Source of the DNA: Xenococcaceae cyanobacterium MO_167.B27
GTDB taxonomy: Bacteria > Cyanobacteriota > Cyanobacteriia > Cyanobacteriales > Xenococcaceae
Length of the DNA stretch: 33,581 nt
Direction of reading: 5' to 3'
Assembly: GCA_030065935.1 (NCBI GenBank)
Contig: JASJCP010000034.1
Coordinates: 1-33,581, forward strand
Shown here: piece by piece, positions 15,144 through 23,256 of the stretch
Position numbering within the stretch: the stretch's first letter is position 1
Layout of the letters: each line of letters opens with the position of its first letter
Position numbers and translations under genes: made by a program
Notes under the pieces: generated by a model
Database searches by the model: none
Told to the model about the DNA's origin: nothing
The model's input: only the letters and a program-made list of their open reading frames with translations

Positions 15144-16031
15144 TTAGGTGTATAAAGTGCCTGTATTAATAATTGGTTGAGTAGCACCCTCAGAGACAAT
15201 CGCGACAAGAAGATTATTGACCATTGCAGCTTTGCGCTCTTCATCTAATTCCACAACTTGTTGTTCACTAAGACGATTTAGAGCCATTTCCACCATCCCC
15301 ATCGCTCCTTCCACAATTCTTTCTTTAGCAGCGATTACCGCAGCAGCTTGTTGCCGGCGTAGCATTGCTTGGGCGATTTCAGGAGCATAAGCTAAGTGAG
15401 TGATCCGCGCATCGACTACTTCAACTCCAGTTACTTCTAATCTGTTTTGAGCTTCTATCTTTAGCACTTTTGCCATATCGTCTGGCTGGCTTCTCAGGGT
15501 TGGGACATCCGCTTCATAGACATCATAAGGGTAACGGTTGGCTAAAGCTCGAATTGCTGTTTCACTTTGAATAGCCACAAATTCCCTAAAGTCTTCAACA
15601 TCAAAAACCGCTTTCGCAGAATCAATAACACGCCAAACAATTACCGCCCCAATCTCAATGGGGCTACCTTGAGCATCATTAACCTTGATATAGTCACTAT
15701 TAAAGTTTCGCACTCGCAGAGAAACTTGTTTGCGTTGGACAATCCAAGGTAGAGTCCAGTAAAATCCTGGTTGGCGGATACTACCAATATAGTTTCCTAA
15801 CAAAATCAAGACTTGAGCTTGGTTGGGTTGAACAATAAATAAACCAGTACATAGGAACAAAGCTAACAGAAAAATAGTCAGACCAATACCCAATAGTAAA
15901 GGATTAACTACTTGATTATCCGCAATAGATTGAGTAAATAAGAAAACACTTCCTAGAAACCCCAGGGCAATAGCAGGAATCATCAAAAGTCCATTTAAGC
16001 TCCAAGATTGGATTTCACGAATCTGATTCAT
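15144..16031 (-). CDS. SPFH/band-7 membrane protein
   Basis: A 295-aa stomatin/prohibitin/flotillin-like protein. Two close membrane helices (about 14-36 and 44-66) anchor an SPFH domain (about 68-250), with [20 protein letters not shown] at its start and PGFYWTLPW shortly after. An Ala/Glu-rich helix ([20 protein letters not shown]) typical of band-7 oligomerisation follows. Such proteins form large rings or scaffolds in membrane microdomains and often control proteases. It heads a unit with the small RHH protein. The ATG at 16031 gives the expected short N-terminus before the first helix. Confidence 0.88.
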   Translation of the reverse strand: MNQIREIQSWSLNGLLMIPAIALGFLGSVFLFTQSIADNQVVNPLLLGIGLTIFLLALFLCTGLFIVQPNQAQVLILLGNYIGSIRQPGFYWTLPWIVQRKQVSLRVRNFNSDYIKVNDAQGSPIEIGAVIVWRVIDSAKAVFDVEDFREFVAIQSETAIRALANRYPYDVYEADVPTLRSQPDDMAKVLKIEAQNRLEVTGVEVVDARITHLAYAPEIAQAMLRRQQAAAVIAAKERIVEGAMGMVEMALNRLSEQQVVELDEERKAAMVNNLLVAIVSEGATQPIINTGTLYT

Positions 16032-16455
16032 GGCATTTTTACTTATAGGATATGGCTACCTTAGCAAAATTCATTGCTGTTTTTGATATCAACATGATAT
16101 CACTTTGAAATCAAAAGTTGCTGGAAAGTAGCAAAATCTACTAGTTTGACATAAGTAGTTGGTGCATCGGTATGAAGCGATAGTTGAGATACTGTCGAAT
16201 CTTGGGAGCTTTAACCATTTTTGCTCCCTTGTTTCCCTTGTTAGCTTGTCGGCGGGAAGCGGAACATCTGTACCCGATAGGGTCAGTGGTGGAATCCCGC
16301 TTAAAAACAAAATCGATAGGCTTTAAGTCTCATCCTAGATATAATAAAGCGGGTTTCCACGGATGAAAGCCGACGCAGGGTTTATCGGTCGCGCGGTTTA
16401 CAGTTTTGAAACAAGATATTCATTGGCATTAACACACTTTATCTTTGTCACATTA
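16032..16455. other. Intergenic region between SPFH gene and glgX, with decayed element
   Basis: No real gene is supported. The minus frame across 16089-16310 has no domain and runs through a palindromic element. The part next to the SPFH start should hold its promoter. The block 16249-16374 is listed separately. Confidence 0.5.
16249..16374. repeat. Nested palindromic element, possible TnpB-type MITE remnant
   Basis: GTCGGC (near 16249) and GCCGAC (near 16369) enclose a stronger inverted repeat. GTGGAATCCCGCTT (16289-16302) matches the complement of 16347-16360 with one mismatch in 14. A small CCC-GATA-GGG hairpin lies inside the left half. On the minus strand MRLKAYRF, a start reminiscent of TnpB proteins, appears at about 16332, immediately before a stop. 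This fits an internally deleted IS200/IS605-type relic, but other palindromic elements are possible. Confidence 0.4.
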
Positions 16456-18579
16456 CTAATCCCTAATCCGCGATTTCTCCATTAAGACTACAGATGAGCG
16501 TGGTGCAACCAGATAATTGTTTTGGTCAGTTTTGACGGCTGTTTCTAAGTCAGAAAAATCATCTGGTGCAGATAAAGCAGTATCCACAATTCTATGCCAG
16601 TGGTTTCCTGGTTTTAGGGGTGGTAATTCAAATTTAAGGGGTTCCCAATAGGTATTGAGCATAATATGGAGGTGTTCCCCTTCAGCAGGATGGCACAAAG
16701 AAAAAGCTAGAGAGTGAGAATATTCGCTCCAATCAGGCTGACCTAAATATACTCCATGCCAAATTAGATGTGGCTCAGGGCTTGCATAACTAACTTCTAA
16801 AAATTGTTCTTGGCGGAAAATTTCTAGTCCTTGAATAAAGTGAATCAACTTTTTGACGAAACGCAGCAAACCATCATGTTTATTTACCAAACTCCAGTCA
16901 AACCAGCTTAATTCGTTGTCCTGACAGTAGGCGTTATTATTCCCTAGTTGGGTACGTCTTACTTCATCTCCCATCAGCAACATAGGTGTTCCCTGAGAGA
17001 TAAAGAGAAGGGTCAAGAAATTTTTAATTTGTTGCGATCGCAATTGCTCGATTTCTGGGTCATCTGTTTCTCCTTCTACTCCACAGTTCCAACTAAAGTT
17101 ATCATTACAACCATCACAATTTTCTTCTTTGTTAGCTAGATTATGTTTGCGATTATAAGAAACTAGGTCATTAAGAGTAAAACCATCGTGACAGGTAATA
17201 AAGTTCACACTACGATTGATATCGGTATCTAAGCGCGAGTAGATATCGGGACTGGCTATAATTCTCGCTGCTACAGCATGAATTGAACCATAATCGCTCT
17301 TAACAAAACGGCGGACATCGTCCCTAAATGGTCCATTCCACTCGGAAAACCAGTCTGCTAATTCCACAAACTTACCCACGCTATATAATCCTGCTGCATC
17401 CCAAGCTTCAGCAATTAGTTTGCTTCCAGCTAAAACTGGATCGGATTCGATGACGGAGAGAATGTTCATTGTTCCCGTTTCTTCATGTATCGGGTGTCCA
17501 AAAGTATTTCTTGCTAAAATTGTCGCCAGATCAAACCGAAAACCATCAACGTGCATTTCTGAAACCCAGTAGCGTAAGGAATCCAGAATTAACCTACTGA
17601 CGATAGGATGATTACCTTTAAAGGTATTACCACACCCACTATAGTTTTTGTAGTGAGCAGGATTCTCATCTTCCAAAATATAGTAAGTTTGGTTATCTAA
17701 CCCTCGGAATGAGAGAGTAGGTCCTTGATGATTGCCTTCTGCGGTATGATTGAAAACCACATCCAAAATTACTTCAATTCCTTCTTTATGAAGGGCTTTA
17801 ACCAGATCGCGAAACTCATCTACTGCTCCTAAGAGATCCCGCCGTGAACTGTAACCTCTATGAGGCGTAAAAAAGTTAATTGTGCTGTAGCCCCAGTAGT
17901 TTTTTAATCCAGGGCGCACATCCTGGGGATCGAACTGATGGACTGGTAGCAATTCTACTGCGGTAATTCCCAATTCCTTAAGATAGGGGATTTTTTCAAT
18001 TAAGCCTGCATAGGTTCCTCGCTTTGACTCTGATACTCCAGAGTTGGGATGGCGAGTAAAACCCCCTACGTGCAGTTCATAAATTACACTGGTTGAGTAA
18101 GGAATTCTGGGATGGCGATCGCCATCCCAATCATAAGTACTAGGATCTATTACCACTCCTTTCAGTGCTTGAGCGCAGTTATCCCCTGAACTAGAAGCCT
18201 CGGCACGATTGTAAAATTCGCCCCCTGCAATTGCCTTGGCGTAAGGGTCTAGTAAAACTTTAGTACTATCAAAGCGATGTCCTGTTTCGGGTGCAAACTC
18301 TCCGTAAGCTCGATAAGCATAAATCTGTCCAGCCTTAATTCCTGGTACAAAGACGTGCCAATAGTGACAGGTTTTGTTTAGTGAAGAATCTAGTTTAATT
18401 GTCTGGTCTGGTTGCTCCGCGTTAGCTGTATCAAATAATAGCAGTTCCATAGCTTCTGCGTGTTGAGAAAAGATGCAGAAGTTTACCCCATTAGGATATA
18501 CAGTAGCTCCTAGAGGGAAACTTTCTCCAGGTAATACCTTGAGTTTTTCAGTCATTTTGTGTATTTTTTTTTGGCTCAA
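16456..18579 (-). CDS. glgX: Glycogen debranching enzyme (isoamylase type)
   Basis: Hydrolyses alpha-1,6 branches of glycogen, chiefly the short stubs left by glycogen phosphorylase. The 707-aa protein has an N-terminal CBM48 domain (about 15-125), then a GH13_11 catalytic barrel. DVVFNHT (273-279), GFRFDLA with nucleophile Asp350, Glu391 in IAEAWD as acid/base, and CHDG (His464, Asp465) are all present. A C-terminal beta domain ends the protein. Translation may start at the ATG of 18579 or 24 bases later (MTEKLKVLPGESFPLG), closer to family starts. Glycogen phosphorylase lies at the far end of the window, so the genes are near but not in one operon. Confidence 0.95.
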   Translation of the reverse strand: MSQKKIHKMTEKLKVLPGESFPLGATVYPNGVNFCIFSQHAEAMELLLFDTANAEQPDQTIKLDSSLNKTCHYWHVFVPGIKAGQIYAYRAYGEFAPETGHRFDSTKVLLDPYAKAIAGGEFYNRAEASSSGDNCAQALKGVVIDPSTYDWDGDRHPRIPYSTSVIYELHVGGFTRHPNSGVSESKRGTYAGLIEKIPYLKELGITAVELLPVHQFDPQDVRPGLKNYWGYSTINFFTPHRGYSSRRDLLGAVDEFRDLVKALHKEGIEVILDVVFNHTAEGNHQGPTLSFRGLDNQTYYILEDENPAHYKNYSGCGNTFKGNHPIVSRLILDSLRYWVSEMHVDGFRFDLATILARNTFGHPIHEETGTMNILSVIESDPVLAGSKLIAEAWDAAGLYSVGKFVELADWFSEWNGPFRDDVRRFVKSDYGSIHAVAARIIASPDIYSRLDTDINRSVNFITCHDGFTLNDLVSYNRKHNLANKEENCDGCNDNFSWNCGVEGETDDPEIEQLRSQQIKNFLTLLFISQGTPMLLMGDEVRRTQLGNNNAYCQDNELSWFDWSLVNKHDGLLRFVKKLIHFIQGLEIFRQEQFLEVSYASPEPHLIWHGVYLGQPDWSEYSHSLAFSLCHPAEGEHLHIMLNTYWEPLKFELPPLKPGNHWHRIVDTALSAPDDFSDLETAVKTDQNNYLVAPRSSVVLMEKSRIRD

Positions 18580-18781
18580 TTAGCTTTTAGCTTCTAGCTT
18601 GGAATTAAGTAACATAAAATACCATAAAAATAATATATAGATTATTTTGGTATCCGCGATTCGCGTCACCGAAAGTGCAAAAAGTAGCGACTCACCCTTA
18701 CAATATATATATATTCGTAGCAAACATCTAAGTATTTCATATAAGGTCAGGGATTCAAAACAAATTCTGATTCGGAGTTGC

Positions 18782-18899
18782 TTAATTGCCATCGATAATT
18801 TTAGGATGGGCTGAGAAAGGTTGATTAGATTCTAGCAAGCCATTAAGATAATCTTTCCCGATAGTCTCTAATGTATCAGGAACTAGTTGGTGAGGTTGA
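18782..18899 (-). pseudogene. C-terminal fragment of an unidentified gene
   Basis: The minus frame from 18899 to a TAA at 18782-18784 reads QPHQLVPDTLETIGKDYLNG, then LLESNQPFSAHPKIIDGN. It is protein-like in composition but has no start. It meets the SIMPL fragment of the opposite strand head-on at about 18899, so the rest was lost in a rearrangement. I do not recognise the family. Confidence 0.4.
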
Positions 18900-19168
18900 C
18901 CCCCTCAATATCTTTACACCCAACTCAGTCAACTGCTAGTAAAAATGATAGCGGAGGCTACCAAAGATGCAACCGCTCGGGCTAAGGCGATCGCCAATAG
19001 TACTGGCAATCAAGTAGGTGCGATCAGAAGTGCCAAAACAGGTGTATTTCAAATTACATCCCGCAACTCAACAGATGTAAGCGATTACGGTATTTATGAT
19101 ACTTCTTCCCTGGAAAAAGATATTACTTGGTGTCAGTTCATTTTGCCATGAAGCCAGGGCAAAGATAG
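18900..19168 (+). pseudogene. SIMPL/DUF541 (YggE-like) protein, C-terminal remnant
   Basis: The frame from 18900 reads PPQYLYTQLSQLLVKMIAEA, then TKDATARAKAIANSTGNQVG and a block ending NSTDVSDYGIYDTSSLEKDIT. This is the conserved C-terminal half of SIMPL-domain periplasmic or outer-membrane-associated proteins. After DIT (about 19128) the frame goes wrong (WCQFILP, stop). In the adjacent frame the family ending reappears as VSVHFAMKPGQR with a stop at 19166-19168. The gene has therefore lost its signal peptide and N-terminal half and also has a small deletion causing a frameshift. The ATG at 18945 could start a 68-aa peptide, but I do not regard this as a working gene. Confidence 0.72.
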
Positions 19169-19265
19169 TCAAACAAACTAAATTTAGGGTTTTATAAAGT
19201 TCTTCTTGTAGTAATTCTCTGAGCAAATACTCTTTGTAATACTCCAGAAAGTGATTTTCAAACTA

Positions 19266-19481
19266 TCAAGCCTGTTTGCATAGTTCCCGCAACTGTTGCC
19301 GTTGATGAGAGTCTTCTGGTACTAAATATGACCAAAGTCTGGGACAATTTTCATAATAACTACCAACTAAATAGTAACCGCGAATTCTGTCTGAGAAATA
19401 ATGCTGGATTACACAGATTAACTCAAGCAAAATTTGGTCAATCTTGAGATAAGCTGATGAGGTTATCTCAAGTAATATCAG
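19266..19481 (-). pseudogene. Remnant with nucleotidyltransferase-like start, internally deleted
   Basis: A 72-codon minus frame without a usual start codon reads IDQILLELICVIQHYFSDRI, then RGYYLVGSYYENCPRLWSYL and VPEDSHQRQQLRELCKQA. The piece DRIRGYYLVGSY resembles the beginning of minimal nucleotidyltransferase domains, where GS is followed by acidic residues. Here those are absent and the sequence jumps to what looks like a C-terminal tail. An internal deletion is the best explanation. The family assignment is weak. Confidence 0.35.
19443..19472 (-). terminator. Inverted repeat downstream of the GNAT gene
   Basis: CTTGAGATAA (19443-19452) and TTATCTCAAG (19463-19472) are perfect 10-bp inverted copies with a 10-nt loop. 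It lies 16 bp past the GNAT stop codon on that gene's strand and could end its transcript, though no T-run follows. Confidence 0.5.
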
Positions 19482-19487
19482 TCATTT

Positions 19488-20000
19488 TCAATTGGGGGAA
19501 TCAATGGCGTAAACACGAACTGGTTTATCTTCCAAAATTACATCTTTTTCATAGGTCAAGCCGACTTTTGATGCTACTTTGCAAGAGGCAATATTATCTG
19601 GATCGATCAAAGAAATCATCCGCTTGCAACCTACAATCTCAAATCCATAATCGCGAATTGCACAAGCTGCTTCTGTTCCTATTCCCTGTCCCCAATAGTC
19701 TTTAGAGAGCATATAAGCAATTTCAACTTCTCGCACTCCTTCTATATTTTGGGCAATCAGTCCACAGCGACCAATTAGTTTATTATCCGCTTTGTGAATT
19801 ACTGCCCATAAGCCATATCCATATTTGTCGTAGCACTTAAATATCCATTCCAAACTTTTCAAGGTTTCCTCGTAATTTCGGAGACCCAGGAATTTCCTGA
19901 CTACAGGATCGCCATAGAGAATAGCTAAATCCTGTGCATCTTCTAGGGTGAAATGTCGCAGCAGCAATCTTTTTGTTTCAGTGACAATTTTAGAACTCAT
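19488..20000 (-). CDS. GNAT acetyltransferase, RimJ/RimL-like
   Basis: A 170-aa acetyl-CoA-dependent N-acetyltransferase. The start ETKRLLLRHFTLEDA is typical of the RimJ/RimL-type GNAT subgroup. The acetyl-CoA binding motif A is visible as SKDYWGQGIGTEA, and the conserved Asn of motif B lies in DPDNIASCKVASKVGL. The length is normal. Substrate cannot be inferred; members act on ribosomal proteins, tRNA-linked groups, antibiotics or small amines. It appears to be a single gene beside a patch of decayed sequence on its downstream side. Confidence 0.88.
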   Translation of the reverse strand: MSSKIVTETKRLLLRHFTLEDAQDLAILYGDPVVRKFLGLRNYEETLKSLEWIFKCYDKYGYGLWAVIHKADNKLIGRCGLIAQNIEGVREVEIAYMLSKDYWGQGIGTEAACAIRDYGFEIVGCKRMISLIDPDNIASCKVASKVGLTYEKDVILEDKPVRVYAIDSPN

Positions 20001-20519
20001 TATCTTGTTAATTTCTGTAATTTAAGCGCGAAAAAACCGGAAAATCGAGAATTATTCCAAGGCGATCTCCGCGTAGCCTCCGCCACTGCACGAGACCTTC
20101 GGTAGTCGCTGTCGCGATCGCAGTGACATTTTTTACGATACTGAATACAGCAATGCTAGTTCAAGCAAGTGAAACAGTTTTAGAGGTTTTATCTTAATGC
20201 TTTCTTACTGTATTGTGGTTCATCCAATTGGGTGATTTACAGCGACATCCTAATCTTAGCTTTATCACCCATGAGATATTTTGGCATCATTATACTAGTA
20301 CAAAAATATCTTGCGCTATAGTTTTAGTAGGAAAATACTAGTACAAAAATATCTTGCGCTATAGTTTTAGTGGGAAAATACTAGTACAAAAATATCTTGC
20401 GATGTAGTTTTAGATAGAAACAAAAATCCGAAACTTTAGAAGAAACCTAATTATTTCGTCGATCTGTTGGCGGTACTGAATCCTATTATTTGGTTAATAA
20501 TTTAAAATTGAGTCGATAG
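20001..20519. other. Intergenic region with HIP1 island and 43-bp repeats
   Basis: No gene is visible. 20060-20125 is a GC-rich island with the GCGTAGCC motif also seen near 335 and a HIP1 octamer. 20293-20420 carries three direct repeats, listed separately. The remainder should include the promoter of the phosphatase-like gene. Confidence 0.6.
20293..20420. repeat. Three tandem 43-bp direct repeats
   Basis: Units start at 20293, 20336 and 20379, exactly 43 bp apart, each beginning with the palindrome TACTAGTA followed by CAAAAATATCTTGCG. The first two differ by one base in the region compared; the third diverges after TTGCG. They are adjacent with no spacers, so this is not a CRISPR array. 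They end about 100 bp before the start codon at 20520. Confidence 0.92.
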
Positions 20520-21359
20520 ATGAAAAATCTTGTTGTCATGCAGTTTCAAGAAATTTATCCTTCCCTCGACACTCACCTAACGCTTTATATGCTCGAAACC
20601 TTCGGAGCATCAGTTAAATTAGCTAGTGAATATTATCCTGATGAGTTGGAGGTTCAACTGTGGACAAATACCCTCAACAAACTCAATAGTGAAGGTGATT
20701 GGCATCCCATAGAATTGTCCTATCAATCCCAAGAATCGGAACATAGCTATATCTTTCAAGGCTCTTTGACTCCCACCAGTCAAGGTAAGTACCAATTTAC
20801 CTATCGAGTAGGACTAAAGCGGAAGCCTGGACAATGGCTTTGGGCTGGTCAATGGGGGGAAAAGGGTTCTCTTAATGTTGAAGCTCCTTCACCTGAAATG
20901 ATTTGGACTCAGGGTGCTAGTTACGTCGAGATTTTGCCTCGGGTCTATGTGGGCAATTTCATCGCTGCTTCTAATGCTTCCGAACTTGGCTTTGATGCGG
21001 TTCTCAACTTAGCAGAGGAATTTCTGTTGAATTTTCCCGAAGCTACTGGCATTGCTTACAAGCATCAACCCCTCAAAGATGGAGCGCAACATTCCATAGC
21101 GGATGAAATTCTAGCAGAAGCTATTTTCTGGATTAAGCAACAACTGCACCAAGGAAAGAAAAAGGTGCTTATCAACTGTCGGGCTGGCATCGGCAGAAGT
21201 GGCTCTGTTGTTTTAGCTTATTGTTTCTCTCAATATCCTCACTGGAGTTATCAACAAGCCTTAGATTATGTTTGGAGTAAAAAAGCAGATATTTACCCTC
21301 ATCAAAATCTTCAGAACAGTTTAGAATGCTTGTTTCCTAGAGTAAATAGTATTAGTTAG
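20520..21359 (+). CDS. Dual-specificity phosphatase-like protein with N-terminal beta domain
   Basis: A 279-aa two-domain protein. Residues about 30-122 look like a beta-sandwich (VQLWTN, then GKYQFTYRVGLKRKPGQWLW), reminiscent of carbohydrate-binding or glycosidase accessory domains. Residues about 133-275 match the dual-specificity phosphatase fold: PRVYVGNFIAAS start, general-acid candidate Asp187 (LKDGAQHS), and the P-loop CRAGIGRSG with Cys220 and Arg226. The His that usually precedes the Cys is Asn219 here, which could alter Cys reactivity. A phosphatase fused to a sugar-binding-like domain recalls glucan phosphatases (laforin, SEX4), and glgX and glgP are in this window, but that role is inference. 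The start may be M1 or M7. Confidence 0.75.
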   Translation: MKNLVVMQFQEIYPSLDTHLTLYMLETFGASVKLASEYYPDELEVQLWTNTLNKLNSEGDWHPIELSYQSQESEHSYIFQGSLTPTSQGKYQFTYRVGLKRKPGQWLWAGQWGEKGSLNVEAPSPEMIWTQGASYVEILPRVYVGNFIAASNASELGFDAVLNLAEEFLLNFPEATGIAYKHQPLKDGAQHSIADEILAEAIFWIKQQLHQGKKKVLINCRAGIGRSGSVVLAYCFSQYPHWSYQQALDYVWSKKADIYPHQNLQNSLECLFPRVNSIS

Positions 21360-21420
21360 CAAGGTCAATAAGTAAGAGCAACAAACAAGGTGAGTTCGAT
21401 GAAGACCTAAATCTTGGAGG

Positions 21421-21488
21421 GATCAGAGGTCAGAGGGTCAGAGGGTCAGTAGTCAGAGGTTAGAGGTCAGGGGTCAGAGGGTCAGAAA
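21421..21488. repeat. Imperfect heptamer/octamer array (GGTCAGAG)
   Basis: About nine copies of GTCAGAG-like units with 7- or 8-nt spacing follow the phosphatase-like gene. It is a second STRR family, different in sequence from the one before ndhL. Confidence 0.85.
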
Positions 21489-21560
21489 CACTGAAAAATC
21501 CTTACCTTACTAATTTGTCAGCATACATACGGCTTGCTGGTCGAACTCACGTACAAACAA

Positions 21561-22301
21561 TTAAAAACTGAGTTGCCAAATCTGAAATAACTCGCCAGCA
21601 GCACTTTTAACGATTTTGCCCTCAGCTTGGCGCACCAAACTTTGCCACTCACTCAAGGGTGTTAAGAACACTTCTGCACCGAGATAAGTTTCTAAAATCG
21701 CCCAATCTTCAGCAATAGGACTTTCAGGATCGATAACATCAAAAAGAAAACTGCCTCCAGGCTTCAGAACCCGCTTGACTTCAGCCATAACCCGCTCCCA
21801 GTAATCAAGAGGATAGTAACAACTCCAACCTGTTGCGATCGCACCATCAAACTGGTTATCTTCGTAAGCTAATAGATGACCAGCACCTAATTTCACTCCA
21901 CGAAACAGTTTAGAATTGAGTTGTGGTCCCCGACTCATTAAGATGTCCCGCGCCACAGCACTAACTTCCTGTCCAGAGAAAAAAGCATCCCACTCGTACC
22001 AGGGATAGATTAAAAAACTCAAACCACAACCAATATCTAACCAAGATTGCTTTTTCTTAGGAGTTTTCAATTCCCAAAATTTAGAAGCAATGCGGTTTTG
22101 CAGACTTCCCATTTGCCATTCGTTAAAAATAGAAATCAGTTCTACTTCTGGAGGGAGAGAGAATTTTTCTTGACGGTATTCGCGATCAAATCTCTGAGTC
22201 GTATTTTCAATGACCTTTTGCCAGTCTGAGGCTTTTTCTGGTAGTCGAGTCGAGGGAGAAGTCTGTTTGTGCTGTTCTTGGTCTGATTTGCGTTTTGCCA
22301 A
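21561..22301 (-). CDS. Class I SAM-dependent methyltransferase
   Basis: A 246-aa protein with a Rossmann methyltransferase core: motif I LDIGCG (88-93) for S-adenosylmethionine, an acidic DNQFDGAIATG region (motif II/post-I), and EVKRVLKPGGSFLFDV (motif III), all of the Methyltransf_11 style. The N-terminal 80 residues are charged and helical and may bind the substrate. It is 24 bp downstream of the surface-type protein gene on the same strand, which hints at one transcript, but no functional link is evident. The acceptor molecule is unknown. Confidence 0.85.
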   Translation of the reverse strand: MAKRKSDQEQHKQTSPSTRLPEKASDWQKVIENTTQRFDREYRQEKFSLPPEVELISIFNEWQMGSLQNRIASKFWELKTPKKKQSWLDIGCGLSFLIYPWYEWDAFFSGQEVSAVARDILMSRGPQLNSKLFRGVKLGAGHLLAYEDNQFDGAIATGWSCYYPLDYWERVMAEVKRVLKPGGSFLFDVIDPESPIAEDWAILETYLGAEVFLTPLSEWQSLVRQAEGKIVKSAAGELFQIWQLSF

Positions 22302-22325
22302 AGTGTCTGCTTCCTGATATTTGCT

Positions 22326-23075
22326 TTAGTGGTGCTTGGATAGACAATCTTTACTTTTAAAGTAATTGATTTTTAGTAATAACAATATGCCCAAACTAAT
22401 AATAAACCAAAGATTAGAAGCTTCAGGTATGCTTGTAGAACCGTTGTTATCCACTGCAACAAACTCCGCTTCAAAATTAGTATAGTAAAGAGTAGTTGTA
22501 CCTTCAAAACCAGAATCCGTACCAAAATAAAGCCAGGCACTTCCACTATCATCTGTAAGAAAACTATAGGGCTGTTGGGAAGAGCGATTGATTAGGGCAT
22601 AGTCAAATGTACCATCGTCTGGTTTAGCAATATCCCCCAATAGAACCGAATCAGACCCAGCATTAGCTTGATTCCCCTTATCTACATTTAATCGCAGTAA
22701 ATTTTCATCATTTTCTAGTATGGGTAAAGGCTCAACTAGGGTTGCACCAGCTTTAAGAAATACACTGTTAGCTGGACTCCCACCAATGCCGACACTACCA
22801 TCAGGAGCATTGCTAGCTAGTTCAAGAGCGAAGGTTACTTGATAATTGGTATTGGGAGCTAATCCATCAATTTCCCTACGAAAATACATGAATAAATCGT
22901 CACTGCGATTTGCCCCTGTGATAAATAAAGCAGTATCATCACCCAAGTTTTCAGGCAGAGGAAGCAAACCTGAGTCTAACTCATAAAATTCCTCTTCTCC
23001 TGGTGGATAGTCAGCAAAATCTCCTTGCCAACCTAAACTGCCTTCGCTAAAATCCCAATTTAATATTGTTGACAT
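22326..23075 (-). CDS. Surface-type protein with C-terminal PEP-CTERM-like anchor
   Basis: From the ATG at 23075 this is a 249-aa protein starting MSTILNWDFSEGSLGWQGDF. The body is beta-rich and Asn/Asp/Gly-rich, like secreted or adhesive domains. The C-terminus has IPEASN, then a hydrophobic helix (LWFIISLGILLLL) and a Lys-containing tail, the tripartite plan of PEP-CTERM sorting signals (with Pro-Glu-Ala). An N-terminal signal peptide is expected with such signals but none is seen. Extending to the ATG at 23114 adds 13 residues that do not form one either. Either export is unusual, the N-terminus was lost, or the C-terminal match is a plain membrane anchor. Function is unknown. Confidence 0.65.
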   Translation of the reverse strand: MSTILNWDFSEGSLGWQGDFADYPPGEEEFYELDSGLLPLPENLGDDTALFITGANRSDDLFMYFRREIDGLAPNTNYQVTFALELASNAPDGSVGIGGSPANSVFLKAGATLVEPLPILENDENLLRLNVDKGNQANAGSDSVLLGDIAKPDDGTFDYALINRSSQQPYSFLTDDSGSAWLYFGTDSGFEGTTTLYYTNFEAEFVAVDNNGSTSIPEASNLWFIISLGILLLLKINYFKSKDCLSKHH

Positions 23076-23206
23076 TGCCCTGTTTGATTCCCTGTAAACA
23101 ACTAGATGCAACACCTCTAAGTTTAGTATATGCAGGCATCAACCTTTGCTATGTGCTTTTAGATTTTCTTTATAAACAGTCTCTTAGTTATTAGTTTTGA
23201 ATAGCG

Positions 23207-23230
23207 AAAAAAAGATGGGCATTGCCCATC
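23207..23230 (-). terminator. Intrinsic terminator of flv3
   Basis: On the minus strand a GATGGGCA/TGCCCATC stem (23214-23230) is followed by seven T (23213-23207). It starts 27 bp after the flv3 stop, in the right orientation. Confidence 0.85.
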
Positions 23231-23256
23231 CTATAAGAAATTCAATCAAAATTAAT

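Noticed and set aside
16089-16310. 73-aa minus-strand ORF
   Set aside because: It begins in a palindromic element and has no known domain or conserved composition.
18580-18792. 70-aa minus-strand ORF upstream of glgX
   Set aside because: Leucine/isoleucine-rich translation of AT-rich sequence with no family match; more likely the glgX upstream region.
20293-20420. Possible CRISPR array
   Set aside because: The 43-bp units are directly adjacent, without variable spacers, and no cas genes are present.
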